Source: Mesorhizobium loti (GTDB lineage Bacteria; Pseudomonadota; Alphaproteobacteria; Rhizobiales; Rhizobiaceae). Taken from it: DNA of 64,000 nucleotides. The stretch's first letter is position 1. Each line of letters starts with the position of its first letter. Made by a program: the position numbers and the translations under genes. The DNA lies in assembly GCF_001510895.1 (NCBI RefSeq), contig NZ_LPWA01000108.1, positions 1-64,000 on the forward strand. Reading direction: 5' to 3'. Below are positions 1 to 8,065 of this stretch, piece by piece. Under the pieces are notes generated by a model. The model was not told the DNA's origin and did not search any database. It worked only from the letters and a program-made list of their open reading frames with translations.

Positions 1-61
1 AGCCTCCTGACATTTCCTCCCGACACCAATTGGCCAAGTGCAATCAATCAACAAAACAAAA

Positions 62-123
62 CCCCGCCGAAAATCGACGGGGTTTGTCAGCGGTCTGAGC
101 GCCCGGCCCTGCCGGGCGCTTTT
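62..123 (+). terminator. Two consecutive hairpins, the second a good intrinsic terminator
   Basis: An imperfect stem at 62-82 (CCCCG..CGGGG) is followed by TTT. A perfect 10-bp stem at 98-107/111-120 (AGCGCCCGGC with its complement, 3-base loop) is followed by a short T run. They probably end a plus-strand gene lying left of the window. Bases 1-61 show no coding feature. Confidence 0.6.
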
Positions 124-135
124 GATTTGAGGGCC

Positions 136-241
136 TAATGCATGTCGCCCAGAAGTGTGCAGCGGTTCTGGGACAACGACATGCATCAAAACAAAGACTC
201 AAAGCGTGTCGCCTGAATTCAGTTCAGCGCGACGCGCTTTG
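136..241. repeat. Intergenic mosaic repeat, copy A
   Basis: About 105 bases starting TAATGCATG and ending at GACGCGCTTT. It recurs almost unchanged at 45611-45717 and, more diverged, at 33865-33968. The pieces GCATGTCG..CGACATGC and GCG(T/C)GTCGC..GCGACGCGC are internal inverted repeats, so the transcript could form two stems. No protein of its own is convincing; a 101-aa frame crossing it is a shadow. Confidence 0.75.
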
Positions 242-259
242 GTCTGCTAGGCTCGTGCC

Positions 260-1093
260 ATGTCTGACGAGACAGAGCGCCATCGACAAGACAATCGCTT
301 TCCCGCCCTCCATTTCGAGATGGTCCGGCGCAAGCCCGCCGCCTCGCTCGCGGGCATCGTCACCGATATCTGCGGCTACCGCGAGATGTGGCCCGGCCAT
401 TTCCGCATTATCGAATATGCCTCGCTCACCGTGCCGCTGGTGATCAGTTTCGCCGAGGCCTTCGCCATCGGGCTCGGCCGCGATCCTGGCGACAATGATC
501 GCTTCGCCAGTTTCGCCGCCGGCCTCTATGCCGGTCCTGTCGTGATCGAATCCTTCGGCGGCGCCTGCTGTGTCCAGGTCAATTTCACCCCGCTTGGCGC
601 AAGGCGATTCTTCGGCCTGCCGATGAGCGAGCTCAAGGACCGTATGATCGGGCTGGACGATGCGCTGGGCCTCGAGGGCATCGCATTGCGGGAACGGCTT
701 GGCGAAACGCGGGACTGGGACACACGCTTTGCGATCGCAGAAGGCTTCGTCGCCGAGCGTCTTGCGGAAGCCAACGAGCTTTCGCCCGAAATCGCCTGGG
801 TTTACAGGACGGTCATCGCCTCCGGCGGCCGCACACGGATCTCGGCGCTTGCCGGCGAGCTTGGCTGGAGCCGCAAGCATCTCGCGTCAAAATTCTCCGA
901 CGCGATCGGCATCGGGCCGAAGACATTGTCGCGCATCGTGCGCTTCAACCGCGCGCTTTCGCTATCGAAGCGGCAGGAGGGCGACTGGGCGGGCATCGCC
1001 GTCGATTGCGGCTATGCCGACCAGGCGCATCTGGTGCGCGAATTCCGCCAGCTTGCCGGCGAAACGCCGACCGCGCTCGCCGCGCTGGCCTAG
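260..1093 (+). CDS. AraC-family transcriptional regulator
   Basis: A 277-residue protein. The C-terminal third (about 185-277) is an AraC-type double helix-turn-helix, with the first helix pair near RTRISALAGELGWSRKHL and the second ending in the usual GYADQAHLVREF signature. The N-terminal 180 residues resemble the ligand-sensing domain of regulators related to DUF6597 (family knowledge), with no recognisable ligand motif. The VOC protein starts 88 bases downstream on the same strand, so that gene is a plausible target. No operator could be identified. Confidence 0.85.
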   Translation: MSDETERHRQDNRFPALHFEMVRRKPAASLAGIVTDICGYREMWPGHFRIIEYASLTVPLVISFAEAFAIGLGRDPGDNDRFASFAAGLYAGPVVIESFGGACCVQVNFTPLGARRFFGLPMSELKDRMIGLDDALGLEGIALRERLGETRDWDTRFAIAEGFVAERLAEANELSPEIAWVYRTVIASGGRTRISALAGELGWSRKHLASKFSDAIGIGPKTLSRIVRFNRALSLSKRQEGDWAGIAVDCGYADQAHLVREFRQLAGETPTALAALA

Positions 1094-1181
1094 ACCCCAG
1101 CCCCGACAGGTAACATTTCTTCAAGACGTGGGAAGGGCTTTCGCCGACACTGGGTTCATCGACCGAAACAAGGAGATCGTC

Positions 1182-1601
1182 ATGCCCACGGCAACCGAAG
1201 CACCCCGCATTTATCCCGCCCTGCGCTACAAGAACGCCGCCAGGATGATCGACTGGCTCTGCGATGCCTTCGACTTCGAAGTCCGCGCCCGCTATGGCGA
1301 AGCCGATATCGTCCACCACGCCGAGCTGACCTTCGGCTCCTCGATGATCATGCTAGGCATGGCCCGCGACGACGATTACGGCAAGATGGTCGGTGAGCCG
1401 GGCGGCGGCGGCGGCAAGTCGATCTACCTCGCCGTTGACGACGCCGATGCCGCCTATGCCAAGGCGAAGAAGGCTGGCGCCAAAATCATCCAGGAGCTGG
1501 TCGACCGCGACTACGGCAGCCGCGAGTTCATCTGCCTCGACCCGGAAGGCAATGTCTGGTCGTTCGGCACTTATTGGCCGAAGGCAGGGGAGAAAGCGTA
1601 G
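1182..1601 (+). CDS. VOC (glyoxalase/bleomycin-resistance) superfamily protein
   Basis: A 139-residue single-domain protein with the PhnB-like VOC fold: an N-terminal beta-alpha unit (YPALRYKNAARMIDWLCDAF) and a C-terminal half ending in the family-typical region DPEGNVWSFGTYWP. The ATG at 1182 follows AAGGAGATCGTC, a strong ribosome binding site. The frame stays open upstream to 660, but that part only shadows the AraC gene. Metal-ligand positions are not obvious, so it may be a binding or stress protein and not an enzyme. Substrate unknown. Confidence 0.8.
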   Translation: MPTATEAPRIYPALRYKNAARMIDWLCDAFDFEVRARYGEADIVHHAELTFGSSMIMLGMARDDDYGKMVGEPGGGGGKSIYLAVDDADAAYAKAKKAGAKIIQELVDRDYGSREFICLDPEGNVWSFGTYWPKAGEKA

Positions 1602-1643
1602 GAAGTCTCGCTGACGTCGGGGATTGGCGACAGCGCCTGAACT

Positions 1644-1826
1644 TCGTCATCCCACGGGCGAAGCAGGAGCGAAGCGCCGTCGCGGAGACCCGAGGATCCA
1701 TTCCGTTACTTTCGCCGAGTAATGCAGCAGAGCAGAAGTCTGCACGGTTGCAATGCCTTGACGTTACGGAATGGATTCTATGGTCTGCGCGCGTCGCTTC
1801 GCTCCTTGCTCCGCCATAGAACGACG
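1644..1826. repeat. Long imperfect inverted repeat between convergent genes
   Basis: Two arms of about 55 bases, 1644-1698 and 1772-1826, are inverted copies with scattered mismatches. Both carry the core GGAGCGAAGCG next to the central GGATCCATTCCGTTAC-type palindrome. A transcript could fold into one long stem. It fills the gap (1602-1872) between the convergent VOC and cobQ genes and has the look of a dispersed rhizobial repeat. Confidence 0.7.
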
Positions 1827-1872
1827 ACCCCGACGAGCGTTTTCGCCAATCTCAGATGTGTTGGGGAGAGGC

Positions 1873-3345
1873 CTATCGCGCCAGTGAAAAGATAGCGTCA
1901 CAGTCGAGATGCCTCTCCAGATCGGCCGCGACCTCGTCCAGCGCGTTCTCGACCTCGGCGCGGTGGTCGATGCCACCTCCTTTGACCCCCAGGCTCTCAA
2001 GATAAGCGGCACGAAAAGCGTCGGCGGAAAACAGCCCATGCAGATAGGTGCCGATCACTTTGCCGTCGGCCGAGACCGCGCCGTCCTCGACGCCATTGAT
2101 GATCGCTGACGGCCGCGCCGTATCCGGACCGGTGGTGCGGCCGAGATGGATTTCGTAGCCCTCGAGCGGCAGGCCGAACTGCACCGAATGGGCGCTGGAA
2201 TTGCGTACCGTCTTTTCCGGCTCCATCACCGTCTCGAGGTCGAGCAGGCCGAGACCTTCGACTTCCCTGACACTGCCTTCGATACCGTCTGGATCGGTTA
2301 CCCTCCGGCCGAGCATCTGATAGCCACCGCAAATACCGACGACATGGCCGCCGCGCTTGCGATGGGCGGCAAGATCGCGATCCCAGCCATTCTCGCGGAA
2401 TTTTATCAGATCGCCGATGGTCGACTTCGAGCCTGGAATAACCACCAGGCCGGCATCCTCCGGGAGCCTCTTTCCCGACGGCACGAACACCACCTCGACC
2501 TGCGGCTCGGCCTTGAGCGGATCGAGATCGTCGAAATTGGCGATGCGCGCTAGCATCGGCACCGCGACTTTCAATGCCCGCTTCTCGCCGGCGGCGAGGC
2601 GCTCGAGCACGACCGAATCTTCCGACGGCAGCCGACCGGCCGCCTTGAGCCACGGCACCACGCCGAAGCAGCGCCAGCCAGTGAATTTGCCGATCGCGCC
2701 GATACCGTCGTCGAACAACGAGACATCGCCGCGGAACTTGTTGATGAGGTAGCCGACGATCATGCGCCGGTCTTCTTCCGGCAGGATCAGATGCGTGCCG
2801 GCGACCGAGGCGATGACGCCGCCGCGGTCGATGTCGCCGACCAGCACCACCGGCACGTCGGCGCGCGTCGCAAAACCCATATTGGCGATGTCGCGGCTGC
2901 GGAGGTTGATCTCCGCGGGTGAGCCGGCGCCCTCGACTATGATCAGATCCGCGCCCTCGCCGACCTTCGCCCAGGAATCGAGCACGGCGTCCATCAGGCG
3001 GGCTTTCATTGCCTGGTAGTCGCGCGCCCGCGCCTCGCCAAACACCTTGCCCTGCACCACCACCTGCGAGCCGATATCGCTCTGCGGCTTCAGCAGCACG
3101 GGGTTCATGTGCACGGTCGGCTGGACCCCACAAGCCAGCGCCTGCAGCCACTGGCCACGGCCGATCTCGCCGCTGGCCCCGTTGCCGCCGGGGATGTCGG
3201 CGACGGCGGCGTTGTTCGACATGTTCTGCGGCTTGAACGGCCTGACCTTCAGCCCGCGTTTTTTCGCAGCCCGGCAGAGCCCCGCCACCAGCACGGTCTT
3301 GCCGACATCCGAGCCGGTGCCTTGCAGCATGATCGCCCTGGCCAT
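1873..3345 (-). CDS. cobQ: Cobyric acid synthase CobQ
   Basis: A 490-residue protein of normal length. CobQ adds four amide groups to adenosylcobyrinic acid a,c-diamide during B12 synthesis. Visible are the N-terminal ATP-binding motif GTGSDVGKT (residues 9-17), the PFKPQNMSNNAA segment typical of CobQ, and a C-terminal class I glutaminase domain with its cysteine in GICGGYQMLG and a histidine in YLHGLF. Its ATG overlaps the stop of the upstream cupin gene (TGATG), so the two are probably cotranslated. B12 supply matters here because several corrinoid proteins lie downstream. No cobalamin riboswitch was found in front. Confidence 0.95.
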   Translation of the reverse strand: MARAIMLQGTGSDVGKTVLVAGLCRAAKKRGLKVRPFKPQNMSNNAAVADIPGGNGASGEIGRGQWLQALACGVQPTVHMNPVLLKPQSDIGSQVVVQGKVFGEARARDYQAMKARLMDAVLDSWAKVGEGADLIIVEGAGSPAEINLRSRDIANMGFATRADVPVVLVGDIDRGGVIASVAGTHLILPEEDRRMIVGYLINKFRGDVSLFDDGIGAIGKFTGWRCFGVVPWLKAAGRLPSEDSVVLERLAAGEKRALKVAVPMLARIANFDDLDPLKAEPQVEVVFVPSGKRLPEDAGLVVIPGSKSTIGDLIKFRENGWDRDLAAHRKRGGHVVGICGGYQMLGRRVTDPDGIEGSVREVEGLGLLDLETVMEPEKTVRNSSAHSVQFGLPLEGYEIHLGRTTGPDTARPSAIINGVEDGAVSADGKVIGTYLHGLFSADAFRAAYLESLGVKGGGIDHRAEVENALDEVAADLERHLDCDAIFSLAR

Positions 3346-4015
3346 CAGTTCCTGCCCTCCGAGCCGATGATCGACTTCTGCGCCAGTAGTCCGTCACGCC
3401 AGATATAGAGCGCCATCAACGGTTCCTTGCCCGTGCGCATGGCATGACTGACATTGGACGCGTGGTGGATGATCTCGCCGGCCTCGCGAGCGCGAAAGCC
3501 GCCCTCGCCCATGCGCCACTCGGTGCCGCCGGTCAGCGGGATATAGATCTCCTCGGCGATGTGATGATGGTCGGGGTAGACGATGTCGGGCCCGAGGATC
3601 AGCAGACCGGCAGCGACCTTGTCATTGACGAAGTGTCCGCGCGTGCCGAACAGCTCCAGCCAGCCATAATTGTCGATGAAGGCCTGGCCGAAATCGGCGG
3701 CGGTATAGGTCTGGCCCAGCGCAGCTCGTCCCGATGGTCGGCCACGAGCTGCGCCAGCGGCCTGGCGTCCGGCGGTGCGAGCTCGGCGATGCGATCGAGA
3801 TGGCGAAGGCAGCCGAGTGGACGCGGTTCGAGCGGGCGGGAGGGCATGTCCCAGCCGACGCGCGCGACCGCTTCCTCGACCCGCGCACTGTCGACGCCGG
3901 CGAGATAGCTACGGAACCGGTTCAGCAACTGATCGAAAACTGTCGGCACGCGGGCTCCGTTGATCATTCCATGCACAGCCGGTCCGCGGAAGGCCGGGTT
4001 GCGCGGCGGCATCAT
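3345..4015 (-). pseudogene. DddQ-like cupin (DMSP lyase family), frameshifted
   Basis: Read with one added base near 3715-3717 (CCC on the plus strand, CCCC expected) this gives a 223-residue protein. The N-terminal part runs to DHRDELRW; the second part starts QTYTAADFGQ and carries the cupin metal motif region PDHHHIAEEIYIPLTGG, then HHASNVSHAMRTG and ALYIWRDG. These match the DddQ/DddL/DddW cupin lyases that cleave dimethylsulfoniopropionate (family knowledge). True substrate unproven. The stop overlaps the cobQ start. Either a real pseudogene or a sequence error; many other genes here show the same one-base loss. Confidence 0.65.
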
Positions 4016-4086
4016 TGGTCTAGATTGAACGGCGCGCAAAGCCAAAAACGACAGGCCACAAGGCCTGAAACGACAGGGAGCACGCT

Positions 4087-5253
4087 ATGGACGCGGCAGT
4101 CGATGCGGGCACTGGCCAATTCGAGCTCACCGAGGAACAGCGCGCCATCCAGGAGATGGCAGAGGCCTTCGCGGCGGACCGCGTCGCGCCGAACGCGCTC
4201 GACTGGGACCGGGCAAGGCACTTTCCCGCCGATGTGATCCGCGAGACCGGGCCGCTCGGCCTCGGCGGCATCTACGTCCGCGACGATGTCGGCGGCTCGG
4301 CGCTCGGTCGCCTCGATGCCGTGCTGATCTTCGAGGCGCTGGCCCGCGCCGATCCGGCCTTTTCCTCCTTCATTTCCATCCACAACATGGCGGCCTCGAT
4401 GATCGACCGCTTCGGCAGCGACGAGCAGCGCCAGCGCTTCCTGCCGAAGCTGACCGCGATGGAGTGGCTGGCGAGCTATTGCCTGACCGAGCCCGGCTCC
4501 GGCTCCGACGCCGCCGCGCTCAAGACGCGGGCGGTGAAGAGCGGCGACGATTATGTCTTGAATGGCGCCAAGCAGTTCATCTCCGGCGCCGGCGACAGCG
4601 ACCTCTATGTCGTCATGGCGCGCACCGGCGGCGACGGTCCGAAAGGCATTTCGACCTTCGTCGTGCCCACGGATGCGCCCGGCCTCTCCTTCGGCGCCAA
4701 CGAGCACAAGATGGGCTGGCACATGCAGTCGACCCGCCAGGTCATCTTCGAGGATTGCAAGGTGCCGGCGGAAAACCTGCTCGCCAGCGAAGGCGCCGGC
4801 TTCGGCATCGCCATGGCCGGGCTCGACGGCGGCCGGCTGAACATTGCCGCCTGCTCGCTGGGCGGCGCGCAGGCGGCGCTCGACAAGGCGCTCGCCTACA
4901 CCGCCGAGCGCAAGGCCTTCGGCTCGAAGATCAACCAGTTCCAGGCGTTGCAGTTCAAGCTGGCGGACATGGAAACCGAATTGCAGGCGGCCCGCATCTT
5001 CCTCTATGCCGCCGCCTCGAAGCTCGACCGCAAGGCGTCGGACGCCGGCAAATGGTCAGCGATGGCCAAGCGCTTCGTCACCGATATCGGCTTCGACGTC
5101 GCCAACCAGGCACTGCAGCTGCATGGCGGCTACGGCTATCTGCACGACTACGGCATCGAGAAGCTGGTGCGCGACCTGCGCGTCCACCAGATCCTCGAGG
5201 GCACCAACGAGATCATGCGTGTTATCATCGCGCGGGCACTGATCGGCCGCTGA
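4087..5253 (+). CDS. Acyl-CoA dehydrogenase, isobutyryl-CoA dehydrogenase-like
   Basis: A 388-residue flavoenzyme with the standard acyl-CoA dehydrogenase order: alpha-helical N-terminal domain, middle beta domain with CLTEPGSGSDAAAL, and C-terminal helices ending ILEGTNEIMRVIIAR. The signature region LQLHGGYGYLHDYGIEKLVRD is present; the glutamate in ILEGTNE is the likely catalytic base. mmsB follows 23 bases later on the same strand, which favours a role in valine breakdown, oxidising isobutyryl-CoA to methacrylyl-CoA. A leader of about 10 residues precedes the fold; the ATG at 4087 follows GGGAGCACGCT. Confidence 0.88.
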   Translation: MDAAVDAGTGQFELTEEQRAIQEMAEAFAADRVAPNALDWDRARHFPADVIRETGPLGLGGIYVRDDVGGSALGRLDAVLIFEALARADPAFSSFISIHNMAASMIDRFGSDEQRQRFLPKLTAMEWLASYCLTEPGSGSDAAALKTRAVKSGDDYVLNGAKQFISGAGDSDLYVVMARTGGDGPKGISTFVVPTDAPGLSFGANEHKMGWHMQSTRQVIFEDCKVPAENLLASEGAGFGIAMAGLDGGRLNIAACSLGGAQAALDKALAYTAERKAFGSKINQFQALQFKLADMETELQAARIFLYAAASKLDRKASDAGKWSAMAKRFVTDIGFDVANQALQLHGGYGYLHDYGIEKLVRDLRVHQILEGTNEIMRVIIARALIGR

Positions 5254-5276
5254 CGGCAACAAATCGGGAGAAAACG

Positions 5277-6161
5277 ATGGCAACCATCGCCTTCATCGGC
5301 CTCGGCAACATGGGCAACCCCATGGCCGCCAACCTCGTAAAGGCGGGGTATGCGGTGGAAGGTTTCGATCTCGTGCCGGAGAACCTCACCATTGCGAAGG
5401 AACATGGTGTCACTGTCATGGCCAATGCCGTCGCCGCGGTGAAGGACGCCGATGTTGTGATCACCATGCTGCCTGCCGGCAAGCATGTGCTCTCGGTCTA
5501 CGAGGATATCGCGCCCAAGGCGAAGAAAGGGGCGCTGCTCATCGATTCTTCGACCATCGATGTCGAATCGGCGCGCAAGGCCCATGCGATTGCCGCCAGG
5601 CATGGCTTGCCCTCGATCGACGCGCCTGTGTCCGGCGGCACGGGCGGCGCTACCGCCGGCACGCTGACCTTCATGGCCGGCGGGTCGGACGCCGCCTTCG
5701 CCGCCGCCGAGCCGATCCTGAAGCCGATGGCCGGCCGCATCGTTCATTGCGGTGGCGACGGCGCTGGCCAGGCCGCCAAGATCTGCAATAACATGATCCT
5801 CGGCATCTCGATGATCGGCGTCGCCGAAGCTTTCGTGCTGGCCGAAAAACTCGGCCTGTCGCACCAGGCGCTGTTCGACGTCGCCTCCACCTCCTCGGGC
5901 CAGTGCTGGTCGCTCACCACCTATTGCCCGGTGCCCGGACCTGTCCCGGCATCGCCCGCCAATCGCGACTACAAGCCAGGCTTTGCCGCGGCCCTCATGC
6001 TGAAGGACCTGAAACTGTCGCAGGAGGCCGCCCAGAGCGCCGGCGCGGTGACGCCCCTGGGCGCCGAGGCGACGCAGCTCTACGCGCTATTCAACGCGCA
6101 AGGGAATGCCGGCGCCGATTTTTCCGGCATTATAAATTTCCTGCGCGGCGATCAGAGCTAA
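5277..6161 (+). CDS. mmsB: 3-hydroxyisobutyrate dehydrogenase
   Basis: A 294-residue NAD-dependent enzyme of the 6-phosphogluconate dehydrogenase superfamily, oxidising 3-hydroxyisobutyrate to methylmalonate semialdehyde in valine degradation. The Rossmann motif GLGNMGNPMA lies near residue 8, the substrate-binding signature DAPVSGGTGGA is in the middle, and the catalytic lysine sits in GAGQAAKICNN. The ATG at 5277 follows GGGAGAAAACG; the longer open frame upstream shadows the acyl-CoA dehydrogenase. Probably cotranscribed with that gene. Confidence 0.92.
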   Translation: MATIAFIGLGNMGNPMAANLVKAGYAVEGFDLVPENLTIAKEHGVTVMANAVAAVKDADVVITMLPAGKHVLSVYEDIAPKAKKGALLIDSSTIDVESARKAHAIAARHGLPSIDAPVSGGTGGATAGTLTFMAGGSDAAFAAAEPILKPMAGRIVHCGGDGAGQAAKICNNMILGISMIGVAEAFVLAEKLGLSHQALFDVASTSSGQCWSLTTYCPVPGPVPASPANRDYKPGFAAALMLKDLKLSQEAAQSAGAVTPLGAEATQLYALFNAQGNAGADFSGIINFLRGDQS

Positions 6162-6442
6162 CTTGCTGCTTGCAAAGAGCTATTAGCCAATTTTTTCGAC
6201 GGAAAGCCGGCAAATTTAGATTTGCTTAAGCTCTCGATAACTCACCGGTAACGATGTGCCTTTAAAACGGACTGCGAGGCGGACATCGCAAACCGCCCGG
6301 CGCTCCGGATCAGGTCTCGCGTACCGGAGCCCGTAAGTTTCGCAAGTCTCTCGTAGCGAAGCGCCATGCGTATCTGGCAAAGCCGCGTTCCCGTTGGGGC
6401 GCGGTTTTGCGTTTCGGAATGCTTCGCCGCACCCCGAAGTGT
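6162..6442. other. Intergenic region between convergent genes
   Basis: The space between mmsB and the aminotransferase. It is more AT-rich just after mmsB and holds the small inverted pair CTCCGG..CCGGAG. A minus-strand open frame of 88 codons (6242-6508) has no ribosome binding site or protein-like composition and was not accepted. No RNA gene recognised. Confidence 0.4.
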
Positions 6443-6478
6443 CGGGCGCTTCCCGCGAAGGCGCCCGAGCGTGTTTTT
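6443..6478 (+). terminator. Possible terminator after mmsB
   Basis: Stem CGGGCGC..GCGCCCG at 6443-6467, followed by AGCGTG and five T residues. It lies between two convergent genes. The gap before the T run makes it less than ideal. Confidence 0.4.
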
Positions 6479-6479
6479 C

Positions 6480-7859
6480 CTATCGCTTGCGCAGATCCGC
6501 CTCGGCAAGATCGAGCGCCTTGGCGATGCGCTCGCAGGCCATGTCGATCGTATCGCGCGTCCAGATCAGCGGCGGCGACAGGATCATCGTGTCGCCGGTG
6601 GCGCGCAGCATCATGCCTTGCGAGATTGCATAGTCGCGCACGACGACGGCGGCACTTCCCGACGGCAAGTAGCGTTCCTTGGTCGCCTTGTCCTTGACGA
6701 TCTCGATCGCCCCCATCAGGCCGATCGAGCGCACCTCGCCGACCAGCCTGTGGCCGGCGATGCGCTCCTGCAGCGCCTGCGCGAAATAGGGACCGGTGTC
6801 GTTCCTGACGCGATCGACCAGGCCTTCCCGTTCGATGATCTCGAGGTTCTTCAGCGCCACCGCGCAGGCCACCGGATGACCGGAATAGGTGTAGCCGTGA
6901 TAGAACTCGCCGCCCTTCTCGACCAGCGTCTTGCTGATGCGGTCGCCGACCAGCAGCGCCGACAGCGGCTGGTAGCCTGAGGTTAGCGCCTTAGCCGTGG
7001 TGATGGTGTCGGGCTCTACATCGAACGTCTGCGCGGCGAACCATTCGCCGGTGCGGCCATAACCGGTGATCACCTCGTCGAGCATCAAGAGCACATCGTA
7101 TTTGCGGCAGATGCGCTGCACCTCCGGCCAGTAGCTCATCGGCGGGATTTTCACCCCGCCGGCGCCCATCACCGGCTCGCCGATGAAGGCGGCGACCTTG
7201 TCGGCGCCGGCTTCCAGGATGGCGTCCTCGACGGCCTTTGCCGCGCGGATGCCGAAATCATGGTCGCTCTCGCCGGGCAGCGCGAGCTCATAGGCGTAGG
7301 GCATCATCACATGGACGATGTTGGGCACCGCGCCGCCGAGCTGCTTGTGCATCGGCTCCATGCCGCCAAGCGAGGTGCCGGCGATCGTCGAGCCGTGATA
7401 GCCCATCTTGCGCGAGATGATACGGTTCTTCTCCGGCTTGCCTTCAAGCGCCCAGTAGTGGCGCACGAGCCGCAGCGCCGTGTCGTTCGCCTCCGAGCCC
7501 GACGAGCCGTAGAACACCTGGCTGACATGCTTGGGCGCCAGCTCCGCCAGCTTCTTCGACAGCAGCACCGGCGTCGGCGTCGAGCATTTGAAGAAGGAAT
7601 TGTAGTAAGGCAGTTCCTTCATCTGCGCATAAGCGGCGTCCGCCAGCTCGTCGCGGCCATAGCCGACATTGACGCACCACAGGCCCGCCATGCCGTCGAG
7701 GATTTCCGATCCTTCCGAATCGTAGATGAACGGGCCGTCGGCGCGGGTGATGATGCGCGAGCCTGCCTCGCGCAGTTCCTTGTGGTCGGTGAAGGGGTGA
7801 AGGTGATGCGCGGCATCGATCTGCTGAAGCTGCTTCAGCGAATAGTTCTGATAGGTCAT
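6480..7859 (-). CDS. Class III omega-amino acid:pyruvate-type aminotransferase
   Basis: A 459-residue PLP enzyme of the aspartate aminotransferase family, class III. Visible are the phosphate-binding GSSGSEANDTAL, the LDEVITGYGRTG segment with the aspartate that holds the PLP ring nitrogen, and the Schiff-base lysine in TTAKALTSGYQPL. The N-terminal DAAHHLHPFTDH and the strand YHGSTIAGTSLGG resemble putrescine/beta-alanine/taurine-pyruvate transaminases (family knowledge). Substrate not fixed by sequence. It stands alone, ending next to mmsB, so a link to beta-amino acid or polyamine use is inference. Confidence 0.85.
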   Translation of the reverse strand: MTYQNYSLKQLQQIDAAHHLHPFTDHKELREAGSRIITRADGPFIYDSEGSEILDGMAGLWCVNVGYGRDELADAAYAQMKELPYYNSFFKCSTPTPVLLSKKLAELAPKHVSQVFYGSSGSEANDTALRLVRHYWALEGKPEKNRIISRKMGYHGSTIAGTSLGGMEPMHKQLGGAVPNIVHVMMPYAYELALPGESDHDFGIRAAKAVEDAILEAGADKVAAFIGEPVMGAGGVKIPPMSYWPEVQRICRKYDVLLMLDEVITGYGRTGEWFAAQTFDVEPDTITTAKALTSGYQPLSALLVGDRISKTLVEKGGEFYHGYTYSGHPVACAVALKNLEIIEREGLVDRVRNDTGPYFAQALQERIAGHRLVGEVRSIGLMGAIEIVKDKATKERYLPSGSAAVVVRDYAISQGMMLRATGDTMILSPPLIWTRDTIDMACERIAKALDLAEADLRKR

Positions 7860-8065
7860 GGGTTTGATCTTTCCTCTTGAATCAATCCGGCAGCAGCCGG
7901 GGCGGATTCGTCAGAGGAAACGGGGCGGCGAATAGCCGATGCGGGCGCATAGCCGCAAAAGCTCGGCACGAAGGGTCCGCGGTGACGGTGTCACCGCGAC
8001 CCCGAAGGCGCCAGATGTGCTGATGCGAACCATGGCGGCACATTAAGCCGCCAACAGCCACGAAT